DNA of 64,000 nt from Polytrichum commune. Taxonomy: Eukaryota > Streptophyta > Polytrichopsida > Polytrichales > Polytrichaceae. The position numbers and the translations under genes are program-made. The notes beneath the pieces were generated by a model. It saw only the letters and a list, made by a program, of their open reading frames with translations. It did no database searches and had not been told where the DNA came from. This document shows positions 1-12,303 of this stretch, piece by piece. The stretch lies in assembly GCA_950295325.1 (NCBI GenBank), contig OX485804.1, positions 19,904,001 through 19,968,000 on the forward strand, in the 5' to 3' direction. Within the stretch, counting starts at the first letter, position 1; the number at the start of each line of letters is the position of its first letter.

Positions 1-449
1 TTTTTGATTTGTTATTTTTTTCTTGCATCAAGCCCTGACAATAATCATCGTAGTAGAGTATGTCCTAGCAAATGGTTTCTATTCAGTCTACACCGACAAT
101 CCTGTAGTACACGAGAAGAAATTTTACTCTGTCTTAAATTTGCAATATTATCTTGAAGTTGTCGACAAGAGGTTTGGGCTCTGTACTACTTACGTAGTGA
201 TTAATAGTGTCGAATGAATTTCTTGAATTTGCACACGGAGGCAGGCATATGCCATTCCAGATGCGTAATAATAGGTTCTACATTAGAATCCATAACAGGT
301 CGACGTACTGGCGAAGGATATTTGCTTCTGTATCGTTATTTAATAAAAACCAGAGGAAGTGGATCTCCTGAGGGTTACAGTGATATACGTCCGCTAACTG
401 CAATAAGGATCAAGATTAGGAAAACGCAGTAGAAATCAGCCTGTCTAAA
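1..449 (+). other. upstream region of the CML gene
   Basis: No conserved coding sequence is recognised here. A short open frame at 214-432 stops 17 bases before the CML start codon; it resembles no family I know and is best treated as leader or promoter DNA, possibly an upstream ORF. An AT-rich stretch near 333-347 could serve as a TATA-type element, but position relative to a transcription start is unknown. Confidence 0.35.
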
Positions 450-1070
450 ATGCAAAGATTGTACAAGGACTCGGAATCGATGTCAAGACAAGCCGCGAGT
501 ATTTCCGCTTTTCTTTCGAGCCAGAAGTCGGAGATTTATGAGGAGGTGGAGTTAGTAGGATCGACATCAACTTCTCAGGAGATAATTCAAAGTGGCCAGC
601 TACCGCAGAGTCAGCTTGTGAAGGATCTAACAGAAGTTTTCAATATTTTCGATAAGAATGGCGACGGCAAGATCTCACAGGGGGAGTTAGAATCTGTCTT
701 GCGGTCTCTTGGAGAAAATCCGACTGTAATGGAGCTTGACAAAATGGTAAAAGAAGTGGATGCAGACGGTGATGGACACATCGACTTGCAAGAGTTTATT
801 TACCTTAACACAGTTGCTTTGAAGAACGCTAGTGGCCTCGACATCAATCTTGTTGATTCGATGCAAGATGCCTTCCATGTCTTTGACCTCGACAAGAATG
901 GCGTAATTACTGCCGACGAGCTTCACCGAGTCTTATCTGGACTTGGCGACGAGAATCTCACCCTCGCCGAGTGCAAGGCAATGATCAAATCTGTTGATCG
1001 AAACGGAGATGAAATGGTCGATTTCGAGGAGTTTCAAGAGATGATGAGTGAAGGTTTTGATAAAAGCTGA
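450..1070 (+). CDS. CML: calmodulin-like Ca2+ sensor, four EF-hands
   Basis: This single-exon gene of 206 aa is a calmodulin-like protein, a Ca2+ sensor expected to bind target proteins in cytosol or nucleus. Four EF-hand loops are visible at residues 68-79 (DKNGDGKISQGE), 104-115, 146-157 and 183-194, each with acidic or Asn ligands at loop positions 1, 3 and 5 and Glu at 12. Loop 4 has Glu instead of Gly at position 6, which may weaken it. Residues 1-55 form a Ser-rich, non-conserved extension of the kind common in plant CMLs. The first ATG (450) is taken as the start; a second in-frame ATG at 480 would remove ten residues and cannot be excluded. No membrane segment is seen and no lipidation site was recognised. 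The 3' neighbour is the convergent PIN gene. The family is certain; the exact CML subgroup is not. Confidence 0.93.
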   Translation: MQRLYKDSESMSRQAASISAFLSSQKSEIYEEVELVGSTSTSQEIIQSGQLPQSQLVKDLTEVFNIFDKNGDGKISQGELESVLRSLGENPTVMELDKMVKEVDADGDGHIDLQEFIYLNTVALKNASGLDINLVDSMQDAFHVFDLDKNGVITADELHRVLSGLGDENLTLAECKAMIKSVDRNGDEMVDFEEFQEMMSEGFDKS

Positions 1071-3049
1071 TCACAGGCAGGTACCTGCTCGAATACTTTT
1101 ATACAAAAAATTATTTATTGCATTTGGATACGAACGGTTGTGGCGAAAATGGCGTGTTTCCTGACTTTGATAATGGCGAACGTGGACCTTCGGGACAAAA
1201 TCTTTGTGGCTTAATTTGCGCGTATTTAGTGGCCAAGGACTTTATTCCGAAGAAGCGATGGTTATTATTGGTGAAATTGTTCACAAATTAGAGCCCGGCA
1301 TAGAAATGTTCTCGTTCTGTAACAGCTTGAAATGCATAGTGATTTATCTGACTGAAAGGAAAATCACAGCAAACTGCTTTCAAATTATAGAGGTAGACAT
1401 GAACTCAGTCCAGTCCTGTTAGTATGCAATCGAAATTTTGAAATCCATTAATTCATAATATACTACTCCAATCCTTTTTGTCGATGACTTATTCCATGGC
1501 TATAGAACTGATCCTTCACTAATTTGCAAGGCTATCAACACCAGGACATGCACCTTTTGTTCTTTATTCAAGGCTCCATCGCTCGTCGTCACAGACAGAT
1601 GATGCATCTCTGAAATATGCTCTATGAAAAGACACAGGGTTGCAGGTTGATAGAAAGAACGAAGTGATGAGACGTCATCTAAAAAATTGTTAAACAGATT
1701 TGATAAGTACACCTATTTGATCGTACATTGTTAAATAGCAGATTGCGTTAATTTTCCGCTTCTAGCGCCCCCGTTCAAAATATCCCTTTTCTACCATTGA
1801 AACCCCTACTATCGGCTCAAAGACCGAATTTTGAGTGCGTCAAGTATCGGGCCATTTTTATTCCCGAATATTTGCACTCAGAATATAGGGTTCATAGAGC
1901 AAGCTCATAGTATTGTCAAATTTGAGCACTTCAGAATTAGTAAAGGAATCGGGCGCTCATGCCGCTGCCTGAAATGCACACTGGGTAAGAGTGAGAAATG
2001 AGGATTGAAGGAGTGAGGTGGAGCCTACTAAGGTAAATCCACCACACATAGGAGACCCTCTCCATGATTGTATTTATAATCGACGTATTAAATCATCATT
2101 TAAGATAATATTTTTACAGGGCGTTTGACACAAGTCTGACATGAAAATGTTCATGTCATTTTGCTTATGCAATAGTAACCCCCCACATGCACCCACACGG
2201 CACACTCCTGCAAGCCTCACCCAATTTTGGACTCTAAATTGATTCTAAAATGATTTTCTCTTCTCCATACATGACAACAAACTTGAGCTGTCAATGTAAA
2301 AATTTCACCTAAGCCTTTGTGCTTTTATGATACTTGCAAAAGGTTCAATCCAAGAAAATATGTAGAATTAGGCCCACAATGATAAGAGTACAATTTATTA
2401 TCAAAAAATAAAATATGAAGAATAAAATCAGAGCAGACCTTTTAATGTACAAAGGAACTAAAATTGGAGTTAAAAAGGACAAGTACAAAAAATACAAAAT
2501 TGCCACATGGCCAGCCACAATGTGGCGGGAACACCAAACAGGCTAATATTATGAAGAGATCAATGCCACAACTCTGTGTGCTTCATAAATTTTACAGGTC
2601 TCGCCCTGCACATTATTGTAAATTTGGTATAAAGAAACACTCAGGCTTTAGGGTAAATTTGCTCAGAGCACGTCTTTCGACCTCGAGCACTAACCCTTCT
2701 CAAGTAGAACTATACAGGTTTTCCCTGAAACAAAGGAAGTGGTGCTCCCCGAGATTGTAAGTATGTGGGGAGTAGTATGGTCAAAATTGTGTAGGTAGTG
2801 GTCACATTTTAAATCTGAGAGTAAGAGCACTGTAACTCTGTCGCAAAGTGAAACAGTTTAACCTTCTCGTTGGAATAATAGTTTCTTGTCAGAACTTATC
2901 AGACCATTGAGTTACGATATTGATGCCTGAGACAAAATTAGCAACTCATCTTTTACGTTGCCTTAAAATGGGGTTGAACAGTTCCATTTGAACTTGGTTA
3001 CCGTATTTTGGCAAAGCCTCTGTTGGTACAAAGAGTTGAAACCTCATTG
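1071..3049. other. intergenic DNA between convergent CML and PIN genes
   Basis: Both genes end into this stretch, so it holds their 3' UTRs. No conserved ORF is visible; the longest open frame (2464-2760, +) has no recognisable motif. A minus-strand AATAAA at 2399-2394 could be a distal poly(A) signal for the PIN gene, although it lies about 650 bases past the stop codon. No transposon ends were found. Confidence 0.4.
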
Positions 3050-5877
3050 TTAGAGATTGAATAGTGTATAATAGCCCAGCACAATCGGCACAAAACAAAG
3101 GGTCTGGATCGACACCCTGCAGGTCAAACAGGAGAATGAGGGTTACATCTCAATAGGGAAATTCTGTCTGCAGAAAATTTAGAAGAAAAAAATTTAGCCA
3201 TCATGAAACGAGTTTTGATGTGATTTATTCGGATCAAATGACTTTTAATGGGACACAAATCTTACGCAGTGCTGAAGACGTTGGTATGGCAGTTCTTCTC
3301 TTTAGCAAATACAAAGCTCACGACGGCCTGTGGTAACGCTGCCTGTTCTCACCACTGGTGGATGAAGTTAGTGATCAAAAACATTGCTAACGATAACTAT
3401 GGTGACAATTTGCACGCCACCCTTTCTTAGCCTTATTTCAGTAATTGCATAGCCTTCGCTTATGTCCCTTAACAGAGCAAAGCCACCACATTCAAAGCAC
3501 CAAATTCTATAGAAGGGAAAAGAACCATTTCGAAATTTACTAACCTGCAAAATACAGAACCGGAGAGTGTCACCTCGAATCCCAAGCACATAAGATGCGA
3601 GAGCCATGGAGGCCGGGCCTACGATGAAACGAAAAAATGCTCCATACCAAAAGATCCACCAAGATGCTATGAGCTTCTTCTCACCTGCCATGAATAATCC
3701 TGAACAGCATCAAGTAACCAACTATCAGCATTTTCAACAATCTTCAAAGACCACACAAACTCATAATACAAGTAATACGTGGCTCAGTATGGAAGGAGGG
3801 CAGTGTCACATGTCTGTATTTGTGCCCTTTAGCACTAGTAAGAAAATTTCATAATGATATAAAGGAATTTGTGTGATTCCTTGGTTGTTAAGAAGCAAGA
3901 ATAAATATTGAAAAACACCTTTACAGTGGTCAACGATATACGATTGTAGCCAACAGTACAAGTGCTGCAGGAACATTATCGCAAGTGATTGCTTTGAAAA
4001 CATACCTATAGTGTACATAGTAAGTCCAAGTGACATTCTGGCAATTATGTCAAGCGAATTCTTGAAGACTCGGGGAGGTTGAAAACTAAACCTGCACCCA
4101 AAAAAACTCAGCATTTCGATCTGTAAATTTATCCATATGCACTTCCAACCTGTACAATAAATCTCTCAGGCTGTCTTTCACTGCCATCCTATACTTCACA
4201 GCATACTACTTATAGTTTGAACATCACCTACCACAAACCAGTAAGCAATTCTATGGTATGATGGGAATGGCTTCAGAGGGAACACCTGCTCACAATGAGG
4301 GAATATATGATGCCGAGCAGAGTGGAGTAAGTAAGAGGTAATTTGACCATTTTCTTCACAACCTTAACTGCCATTTTCTTAATGTTCATCTGCACTGGTG
4401 CAGTTTCATTGGCATTCTCGTCTTTTTTGTCTCTACCATTTGACTCCTGCTGTCGCATATCACCACACTTCTCCTCAACACCTTGTAAACCATCTGCGCA
4501 TTCGATTTTGACAACGCTTTTCATTGAGAGGCCATTCATATTGATGCGACATTCATCATGCTCCATATCTGTAACAAGTGCTGTTGCACACAAAAAAGAA
4601 AGAGAGGTCAGGAAATATGGCAGACAGACCTCATTCAGTGTCTTTCCCATACAATTGAGGAGAGGTCACCGATTCGTTTCAAGTTTGCTCCAATTTCTTA
4701 AGTTCATTCTACTCCAGTATGTGACTTGAGGACTATAAATTTCCAAGTCCAGCAAGAACAAACCCTAAACCATGTCAGAGGTTTGAAGGCAGTCAGGAAC
4801 AGAATAAACAAATAAATCAAATCAAATCAAATCAAAGCGGTGAATCCATTGTGCAGACTTCGTCTGCACATTAATGCTATACGCTCCCCTTACCAGGAGA
4901 AAAACACGTATACATGAAATTTAAGTTTGAAAGCGCACCAGGAAGGTCATGGTCAAGACTCTTTGGAACACTTGAAGCATGCTCGGTTATATTCTCCTCA
5001 AGTCCAGTACCAAGTACTTCCGTCATAACAGGGGTCACCGCCGCTCTCTCCGACATCGCACCCCAAACTTCGTAGAGAAAAAGAATAACAAATAACCACA
5101 ACACCTGACCAATGAATATAGCTGGTATCCCTTGCGTAGTGATCGAGTACAGAGGTGTGAGAACAGGTATCCCCACTATGATAGTGTTGGAAAGTGCAGC
5201 GAGCTGGAATAGCGTAATTGCCCAGTCAAGACCTCCAGACTTTGCAAACCATGCCCAAGCGAGCACGGCACCTGTGTGAAAATATTTGTTATTGGCACAG
5301 TCAGTATGTAAGTGATATCCGCTTTGGATCTGTGACGAAATGGACAATGAAGCAAAAACTCTCCGAATCTGCAGGTACGAAAAAACGAGCATACTCAAGA
5401 TGTCTTCTATACAATGGCTAACTCAAACGATAGCCGTGTGTGGAATTGAAGCTAAACAACGAATCACGCTAGAAACACACATTTTGAAGAAAGCATTCCA
5501 AAGTAATATCAAATATTTCATATGCAGTGTGTAACACAACATTTACACACTAACAACATGACTTGCAAACTGTAAAACGATGTGAAGTGCTGCTAGAAAT
5601 TAGGTAAGTTGATAAGAGCGTACTTACCAAGGATGATAATGTTGGAGAGACAGTAAGCAGAAATCAAGCGATTATTCATAGTGTACGGATTGTTGAAGGC
5701 AATAATCTGAAAAACAAGTGCTGGCATCGCCACAAGGGAATTGAGCCGACCGATTCCTGCGCTTTGCTCGGGTGTGAGAACGCTCCACCATTTGAGAGAC
5801 GCATATCCAAGAAACAGCGCAATATACAACGGTACCACAGCACAGAGGAGATCATAAAACTGTCCTCCTGTCAACAT
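3050..5877 (-). CDS. PIN: PIN-family auxin efflux carrier, seven exons, 435 aa
   Basis: Exons by splice-site reading: 5877-5628, 5271-4894, 4580-4286, 4091-4006, 3699-3545, 3342-3266 and 3116-3050. All junctions are GT-AG and phases close to 1308 nt (435 aa). PIN proteins export auxin across the plasma membrane or ER membrane. The N-terminus has the family start (TGGQFYDLLCAVVPLYIALF) and NPYTMN. Exon 2 carries helices 3-5 with Asn112. A hydrophilic loop of about 130 residues (155-285) follows, between the long-loop and short-loop PIN classes. Exons 3-7 give the C-terminal helices with TYSTLLG, IVGPASMA, AALPQ and FAKE. An in-frame TAA lies just upstream of the ATG. Exon 3 has an alternative in-phase acceptor 12 nt downstream (start 4568). 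Oddities: Ser111 and Ser397 replace prolines found in typical PINs, and the last helix is strongly diverged. Introns are 149-356 nt. Transport activity and membrane location are inferred only from family. Confidence 0.93.
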
Positions 5878-7232
5878 GATGGTTATTATTTACTGCTCTT
5901 GCAAGCAGCTGCCAATTCAATAAAGATTCAGCAGAAGAAGACACGAAAATTACAAGCTCGGGCCACACGCCTATTAATGTGCTCTCCTAAGACTTCCTTC
6001 AAGAAAATTAAGACTACATGCATGGTAGGGCTAGGGGGACCCATTCCAGTTGAGAAAATACACACTCAACCAAATGCCAAACGCAGAATTAAAACCACTT
6101 GTTATTCTTTCTAACTCCTGCAAAACTATTGGTTCTCAATTGGAATTATCGGAAGGATGACTTCTTGCGACTCGTTCTACAAAGCTTCGGTATATCGATC
6201 GAAATTAATGACAGGTCAACGTAGTCGGGCTACAACTACCGTCGGCAAGAAGAGCCGTATCCCTCAGGCACTGACTCTCACACACACAGCTGCAATATCT
6301 GCGCCAGCCTTAATTAGCCCTAGGCAGCCGTCCAAGGGGCTCCTCCCGCCAATTGCATGCACACACATGAGAGCGTTGTGATGAACACATGGCTCTATCT
6401 CCACTAGCAGAATCACTCTTCAAAGCACGACAGGGCACAACAAACACTGTTCCAAATTCCAATTAAACCAGCCGGAGACCAGCCGACACGCGTATATTAC
6501 AAAACTGAAACCAATTCCCCCACCCCCCGTTTCGTGCAGACGTTAATAAGGGCGCTTGCGGTGAGCTCCACCACCCGCACCACTACTGCATCTTTCTCCT
6601 CTCATCAACCAAGACCGAGATTCTTGCAAGTGGCCAAGCGTTATTTATTCCGTTCTCTGGTGCGACTTCAGCGGCGGAGGGGGAGGCAGGTCTGGCTGCC
6701 GTGGCTCCTCAGATGGTGGCGACAGCCGTCTGACAATGAGATTCTCCACAACTGCGCTGCAACATTCATCTAATAATAAGAGAACCGAATGCTCGAAAAG
6801 CACAATTCGTCGCCAGCAAATGGCTTAAAAGGCAACATGAGGGATCATCCTGCACCGCTGATGCATGATGAGAGATGAAGATCGCCCATGCATGGATAGT
6901 CAAAGCAAGAAGAAGACAAGCATGGATGATACCATAGCAGACGTGAATTGTGGAGCATCTTTTGTTACCTGATCGTAGTTGCAGGAAGGTGAAAGAAAAG
7001 GTGCTGCTTCCGCTTCCCTCCTCCCTCCCGAAGAAGAGCGGTGCTCGTATCTTAACCTTTTCATGAAAAGGAAGGCCACGGCAACTCTGGAGGGGCTCCC
7101 TGTAACGTGAGATGGGTTGATGGACAAGAACCCACGGGCAGACCCAAAATTTGTGGATGGGACAGCGTATCGGGCTTACGTGGCCTTCAATGATTGGTTG
7201 TGGGCATCTCACTATTCTATGTGTCAAACTAA
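5878..7232. other. upstream region of the PIN gene
   Basis: This is the presumptive promoter and 5' UTR of the minus-strand PIN gene. Short open frames on both strands (for example 6766-7332, -) lack recognisable motifs and look like chance frames in a locally GC-richer stretch (6500-7150). The segment near 7137-7208 resembles 8640-8711, so the distal part already includes a dispersed repeat. Confidence 0.4.
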
Positions 7233-7621
7233 GAGCAAGCCCAGTCGTTCCTGGATCTGCATCTGCATCCGGGAATGAAAAGTGGCCTCCACCCAGAATG
7301 CGCATGCAGACCCGGGCAAAATTGCCACTCATTCTACCTTACTACCTTAGGGATTTTCTCTAGATTGATTTGTAGTTTTCTGCGGCCCTACCATATTGAG
7401 TTGTCTTTAGTTAAGAGCCGCCATGAAGTTGTTTGTCCTTAGCTGATAGCAGGTTCCCTGCATATCTCGCCGAAATGCAGGGAGTTCTGCACTTCCTATA
7501 TTATTCTACATCCACTTTTAGGGTATAGCAGGGTGACTAGGCTAGTATCTTGCATCTGCATCCGCATCGCGGATGAGAAAGCGCAAATGCAAATGCAGGT
7601 GCAGGATCACTAGGCTTGCCC
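7233..7621. mobile_element. PIF/Harbinger-type MITE, TAA target duplication
   Basis: The ends are imperfect inverted repeats of about 50 bp: GAGCAAGCCCAGT at the left, and GGGCAAGCCTAGT at the right when read in reverse. The element is flanked by TAA on both sides (7230-7232 and 7622-7624). A 3-bp TWA duplication with GGGC-like ends is the hallmark of Harbinger/Tourist MITEs. Length is 389 bp and there is no coding capacity. Both arms contain purine/pyrimidine-alternating GCATCTGCATCC-type repeats. Confidence 0.75.
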
Positions 7622-7640
7622 TAAGGGTAACAACTACTTA

Positions 7641-7867
7641 CATTAGGACTAAATATGATATTTAGTGTGACTTACTATTTGGAATTACGCAATGCTATGT
7701 CTATATACTGTACATCTCATATTTTACCAACAAATGTTAAATTGGTAGTTTGGACATTATAGAATATTGACAACTTTATTCGGTAGAATATTAATTCAAT
7801 AGTAAAAAGATATAGCATTGTGTAACTCCAAATAGTAAGTCACACTAAATATCATATTTGGTGTATT
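7641..7867. mobile_element. MITE, family A, copy 1 (about 55-bp inverted repeats)
   Basis: The left arm (from 7648, ACTAAATATGATATTTAGTG) and the reverse complement of the right arm (ending 7862) match over about 53 bp with about four mismatches. The same arm sequence occurs at 18,729-19,032, so this is a family and not chance. The outermost bases are diverged (CATTAGG and CAATACA against CACTACA in the other copy), so the exact ends are uncertain. No target duplication was recognised. The element lies 17 bp from the preceding Harbinger-type MITE. Confidence 0.7.
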
Positions 7868-9700
7868 GGATGGGTCCCAACCACTGTTTGCACATGTCTA
7901 TGTTAAATCCAGGTGTCAATAAGGGTTTGTGTTTAGGTACAAAGCAGTGTTCGGTCGGCATTTTTTCTTGTTTTGTTACTAACCTCCGGTTACGGTTTTT
8001 GAAGAAAAATTAGAAGCTAAGGACCTGCAAATCTTGTGGCTTTGAGGGTTTTAAAAATAAAGGAACCTTTGATCCTCCATTCTTTAAAAAATTCAACGAC
8101 TAGGTGGTTTTCGTGAAAGAATTGGCAAAGAACCAACCGTTTTTTGGAAGGTTATTTGATTGGGTTTGATTTTATGAGAACCACAATTATGAATCAAGTC
8201 TGGTTATTTGCAATTTTCAAAACCACGGTTATAAAAGTTAAACAACCACCCTACTAACCAATGGGGGTTTGGTGCCAATTTGTAACACCCACCCAACATT
8301 GGTATAAAGGACCTAACCAAGGTAGTTTCATAGACCCTTCAATGCACGAGTTAATACCACTTGACATTAACTCTATATACCCTTCCACACTTCAAGATTA
8401 TTTGAGACCATGATCCTCAAGGTATCAATTTGTCATTCAATACCCTTTGCTTGATGTTATATTATGAAACACTCACAAAACATTTAGCCCAAGTGGTGAA
8501 GAAGAGTCCAAGGGCAATCCCAAAATTTTGTGGAAGGGATAGACATATGTGGCAATCAATAATTGGGTGCAAGCAACAAAGGTGCTTCAAACTTTGCAAC
8601 ATTGCCCGGATACATAAGATGGGGCGAGGGAGAAAAGCCCATCAGGCAGACCCAAAATTTAGGGAAGGCATCACGCATATGTGGCCTTCCATATTGGGTG
8701 TGGGCAAGAGAGTGCATGTCAAATTAGATCCCAATAAGTAATCAAATTAGGGGTAAATGGGGAAAAAAATTATACTTTATCAATTAGGTCAATAGTCAAG
8801 TGAGGGGTAAAGGGGGAAGGGAATGGTGTGAGGAATTGTTGCATATGAGCAAACCTCTCTTCGATCCATGTTTAAACCCTAAAATCCTATAGCTGTATGC
8901 ATGGAAATCCATTCTAGAAATTCCATGTTTCCTGTCCGCAAATTCTTCCCCCCGTGACATGCATAAACATGTTTGTTTACATGAATGATGGTCTTAGTTG
9001 ATGTTTATAGCTACACAACTATTTTATACATCCAAGGTTTTCCTTAACCCCCCTAGAACTCTCTTTGTTTCAAAATCTACTAATATGTGCTAAAGTTACA
9101 TAGATGATGGTGTTTTTAATTTTTTTTTAAATTCCAAGTCCACGTTATGCAGCTTGCATTATAGCTCTTAGGGGGGTCATTGGCAAAAATTGTAGAAACA
9201 ACGTGCAATAAAAAATAAGGTCTAATATATTCATTGTAGATAAATTTTGCAAAAAAAATGTACATATAATATAGGGGGTTTTTAAATAATGAAACATGTT
9301 TACATGTAAAATACCATCACATGTAACGGCCTCTTTTATCTAGTCAATACATGTAAAATAGCGTGGAAACAATTACTAGGGGTAGCGGGTCTAGGGTAGG
9401 GTCTGTGCTAGTGGATGAAAAGAGGTAATTTTTTGTTGTAAGAAAAGAAATGTCCTTCATGAAAAAAAAAGTTGCTTACAAAACCCCAAAAAAATGGGGT
9501 GTAAGAAACAAAATGTGGTGTAAGAAGAAAATGGACAACACTTGGGCTCTGAGAAAGGAAAAAAGGGGGTATAGTAAAAAAAAAAAAAAAAATTGGTTAC
9601 CTGGGGTATAAGAAAAAAATGCAGTATAGGTAAAATGCAGTATTTTTAAATGATTCTCCCCTAAATTATAATTATTGATAGGGTGCATTAAAATACAAGC
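7868..9700. repeat. repeat-derived AT-rich DNA
   Basis: No gene is visible. Two related segments at 8499-8576 and 8640-8711 share the pattern AGACCCAAAATTT...TGTGGCCTTC...GGGTGTGGGCA, and a third copy lies at 7137-7208, indicating a dispersed repeat. Homopolymer runs of A occur at 9577-9592. Several short inverted segments with G-runs (9050-9290) may be decayed MITE ends, but I could not define any boundaries. Confidence 0.4.
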
Positions 9701-9702
9701 AT

Positions 9703-10137
9703 TTATCTTGGTTTTGAAAAATACCATACCTTATAATATTTTTTGCAAGGCAAACAACCTCCTAATAAATAGGTCCTGAGCGCACGTGTATGCAAAACAT
9801 AAGACGGAGTGAACCCCCGAGTTATAGCTTCGATCAGAAGGGTCAACTGACTCCATTGGGAACTTAGGGAACCTTCAAAATCCCACACAAATGCTCTCAT
9901 ACGATGGAATGAACTATCAACCCCTTCATCTTGCAAACACTTATTTCTCATTTGCCAAAATATCATATGTTGGAAGATTGTTTTCGGGTTGCCCGAATGG
10001 GTTTTTTGTAGACCGTAAGATGGGACTCTACAAATGGATGGCTCGGATGTGGTATGCCCACGACCACACACCCTCCATTCACAGCGCCTCAATGACATGG
10101 CCACTGCATTGTCAAAATTGAGTTGATCCCTTGCCAC
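9703..10137 (-). other. unrecognised 144-codon open frame, probably repeat-derived
   Basis: This minus-strand frame is longer than expected by chance in such AT-rich DNA and has a mixed, protein-like composition (Trp, Cys and His present, for example MRAFVWDFEGSL). I recognise no family. There is no splice-site context linking it to other frames and it sits among decayed repeats. It is most likely a remnant of a transposon ORF; an expressed small gene cannot be excluded. Confidence 0.2.
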
Positions 10138-12303
10138 ATAATAAATGAACTAGGAGAACCAACTGCTACTTAAAGATGAGCCGGTGGGGTTTATGAAATA
10201 AATAGTTCAAATTTGAGACTTCAAAAAAAATAACAGCATAGAGTAATTTATGTGTAGATTAATTTCCGTGTGGAGTTGTTAATTTATAGAAAATTCCTCC
10301 ATCTAGTTTAAAAACAAAAGATATTAAACATGTAACCGCTTGGTCTTGGAAACACTAGGATCTCGACTAATTATGCCCAAAAATCTCCCTTGACATTGTA
10401 GAAAATTATTTCTAATTTTTTTTTCTAAAAACATTTACCCTTGTTTAGTGTAAGTTTGATGGGACCAACTTTATTAGCATCCTTAATTGGACACCTACTT
10501 TTGGTTCCTAATTGGTAGTACTATCACTCTAACTTGATGGGTGAGTAATACTGCTGATTTAGTTGGTGGCATCTAGGCATGATGTGGATAATTTGTCTTT
10601 TCAAACCCATCTTCTAATAGGTTATCAATCAGGCTTGAGCATGTGGGCTGATGTCAAATTCTCATTGCTTGATCATGATAGGCATGCTCACACACAAATA
10701 CAACTCTCTTTCCAAAGAGAAAGAGGTTGTGATTTAAGAATATCCAATAATTTATGGTTGCTTGTCAACAAGCTCACGATACACAACTCAAGTGCTCCCC
10801 ATAAACGGAACACCCCAGATGAAGAAGAAAATTATGCGCATGTACACCTGGTCCCACAAAATGCAACCAAGGAGTCATGTAATGTTATGCAAGTGGCATA
10901 AATTTAGTCTACTTGCAAGTGTTTCCATTTCCGTTCTATTTAATGACACCACTCAAATGCATGTGGCAAAAAGCTTTGTACTTCAAAAGAAAGGTCAACG
11001 GAGTAACTTATTCATGTATTGTGATCGGATTGGAAAGAACTTTGGTTGGGTTGCAAGTTTGATCATGGCTCCCAACATGTGAGATTCAAAAAGGTCATGT
11101 ACGATCAAGATATCCCGTTTGGAATCTTCCGGATGTTCATAATATATTCTTATTATACTTATCATGTGGGAATTGGACATACAATGGAGCATGGTGGTGG
11201 TCGGTGACAATGTTGTCACCCCACCATTCCGTCCATTGATATTATGTGCATCTTCGATTGAGAAGTGGCAAGGGGCCCGGATGACATGGGTCAAAATAAT
11301 AAAGTGTAACAATGTGACACTTCAAATTGGAATTTAACTAGATTTAGGTTTATGTATGAATTTCAAAATTCGTAAAATTGTATACATGCATTTCCATTGG
11401 TGGACCTTACAAAAAAAAATCACAAAATTATTCTATTTTATTCTTTGTTGTAGACACATTTTAGTTGCATGCCTAGGATATGTATATTGTGTCATTTGTG
11501 AAATACTCACATTTAAATTGATAAATTGACAAAAAATTTCTTTAAAAGCAATTGATGTGATTACAGTTTGCGTTATCGTATCCTAGTTTTTTTAGCCTTC
11601 CAAATATTTTTTTGTACAATCATGTGCATGTCTTCATGGCACAAAAGACTCTCATTAGCATAATCATTTGTTGATAGTCTTTTGTCCAAATTTACTTGAA
11701 TCCTAGTTTTCAAAATGATAGTTTGTATGTAATATGTACTTTCATTGTCTCCATGTGCAAGATGTCTCTTAAAAAACATTTTTGTATGTAATCGTACTTA
11801 GTACCTAGGATTCCCATACTTATAGATTTCTCCATAACATTATATATATGTATCACATATTGATGGATGATAGTCACCCTTTTGATGAGTCCCTTAAGGT
11901 CTGTGGGTGTTATTTGGTACATTTTTTCGTGTTGTCGAACTTTTGCCAAATAGATGTACACAACAAAACTTGTGTTGCTTGCATTAGCAAATCTATTGTG
12001 AAACATTAGCACAAACTAAATTGAAAATTAGACCTCCTGTGATTTAGTTATGATTATAGTCTTGAAGTGCATATTTGTAGATTACTTTAACTAGATACAT
12101 AGGCCCTCCCAATTATGTTCACTGTTGAGTGTAGAGTAGTTATTAATATCTGAAGATGTTGTCCAATCTCTTTTACGCATGTGTCTTTATGATGTTTGCT
12201 CTTTGATCTTGACCCATCAAATCTAAGGGTCCGATTAAGAAAACAAGCCACTAATTAAGACCCGTCTACCTTATAAAAAAAACGCACACACTCCTGCAAT
12301 GAT
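10138..12303. other. gene-free repeat-rich DNA
   Basis: No supported gene is present. A fragment at 10,318-10,399 matches the inner arm of the long-inverted-repeat element at 12,304 (CTTGG..ACACTAGGATCTCGAC...TTATGCCCAAAAATCTCCC). Segments near 10,708 and 10,845 resemble 15,365 and 15,390, again pointing to dispersed repeats. Open frames at 10,563-11,082 and on the minus strand at 10,995-12,012 show no motif. Confidence 0.4.

Noticed and set aside
2464-2760. 98-codon plus-strand frame downstream of the CML gene
   Set aside because: Lies in the 3' region of two convergent genes, with Lys/Gln/Ser-rich chance composition and no conserved motif.
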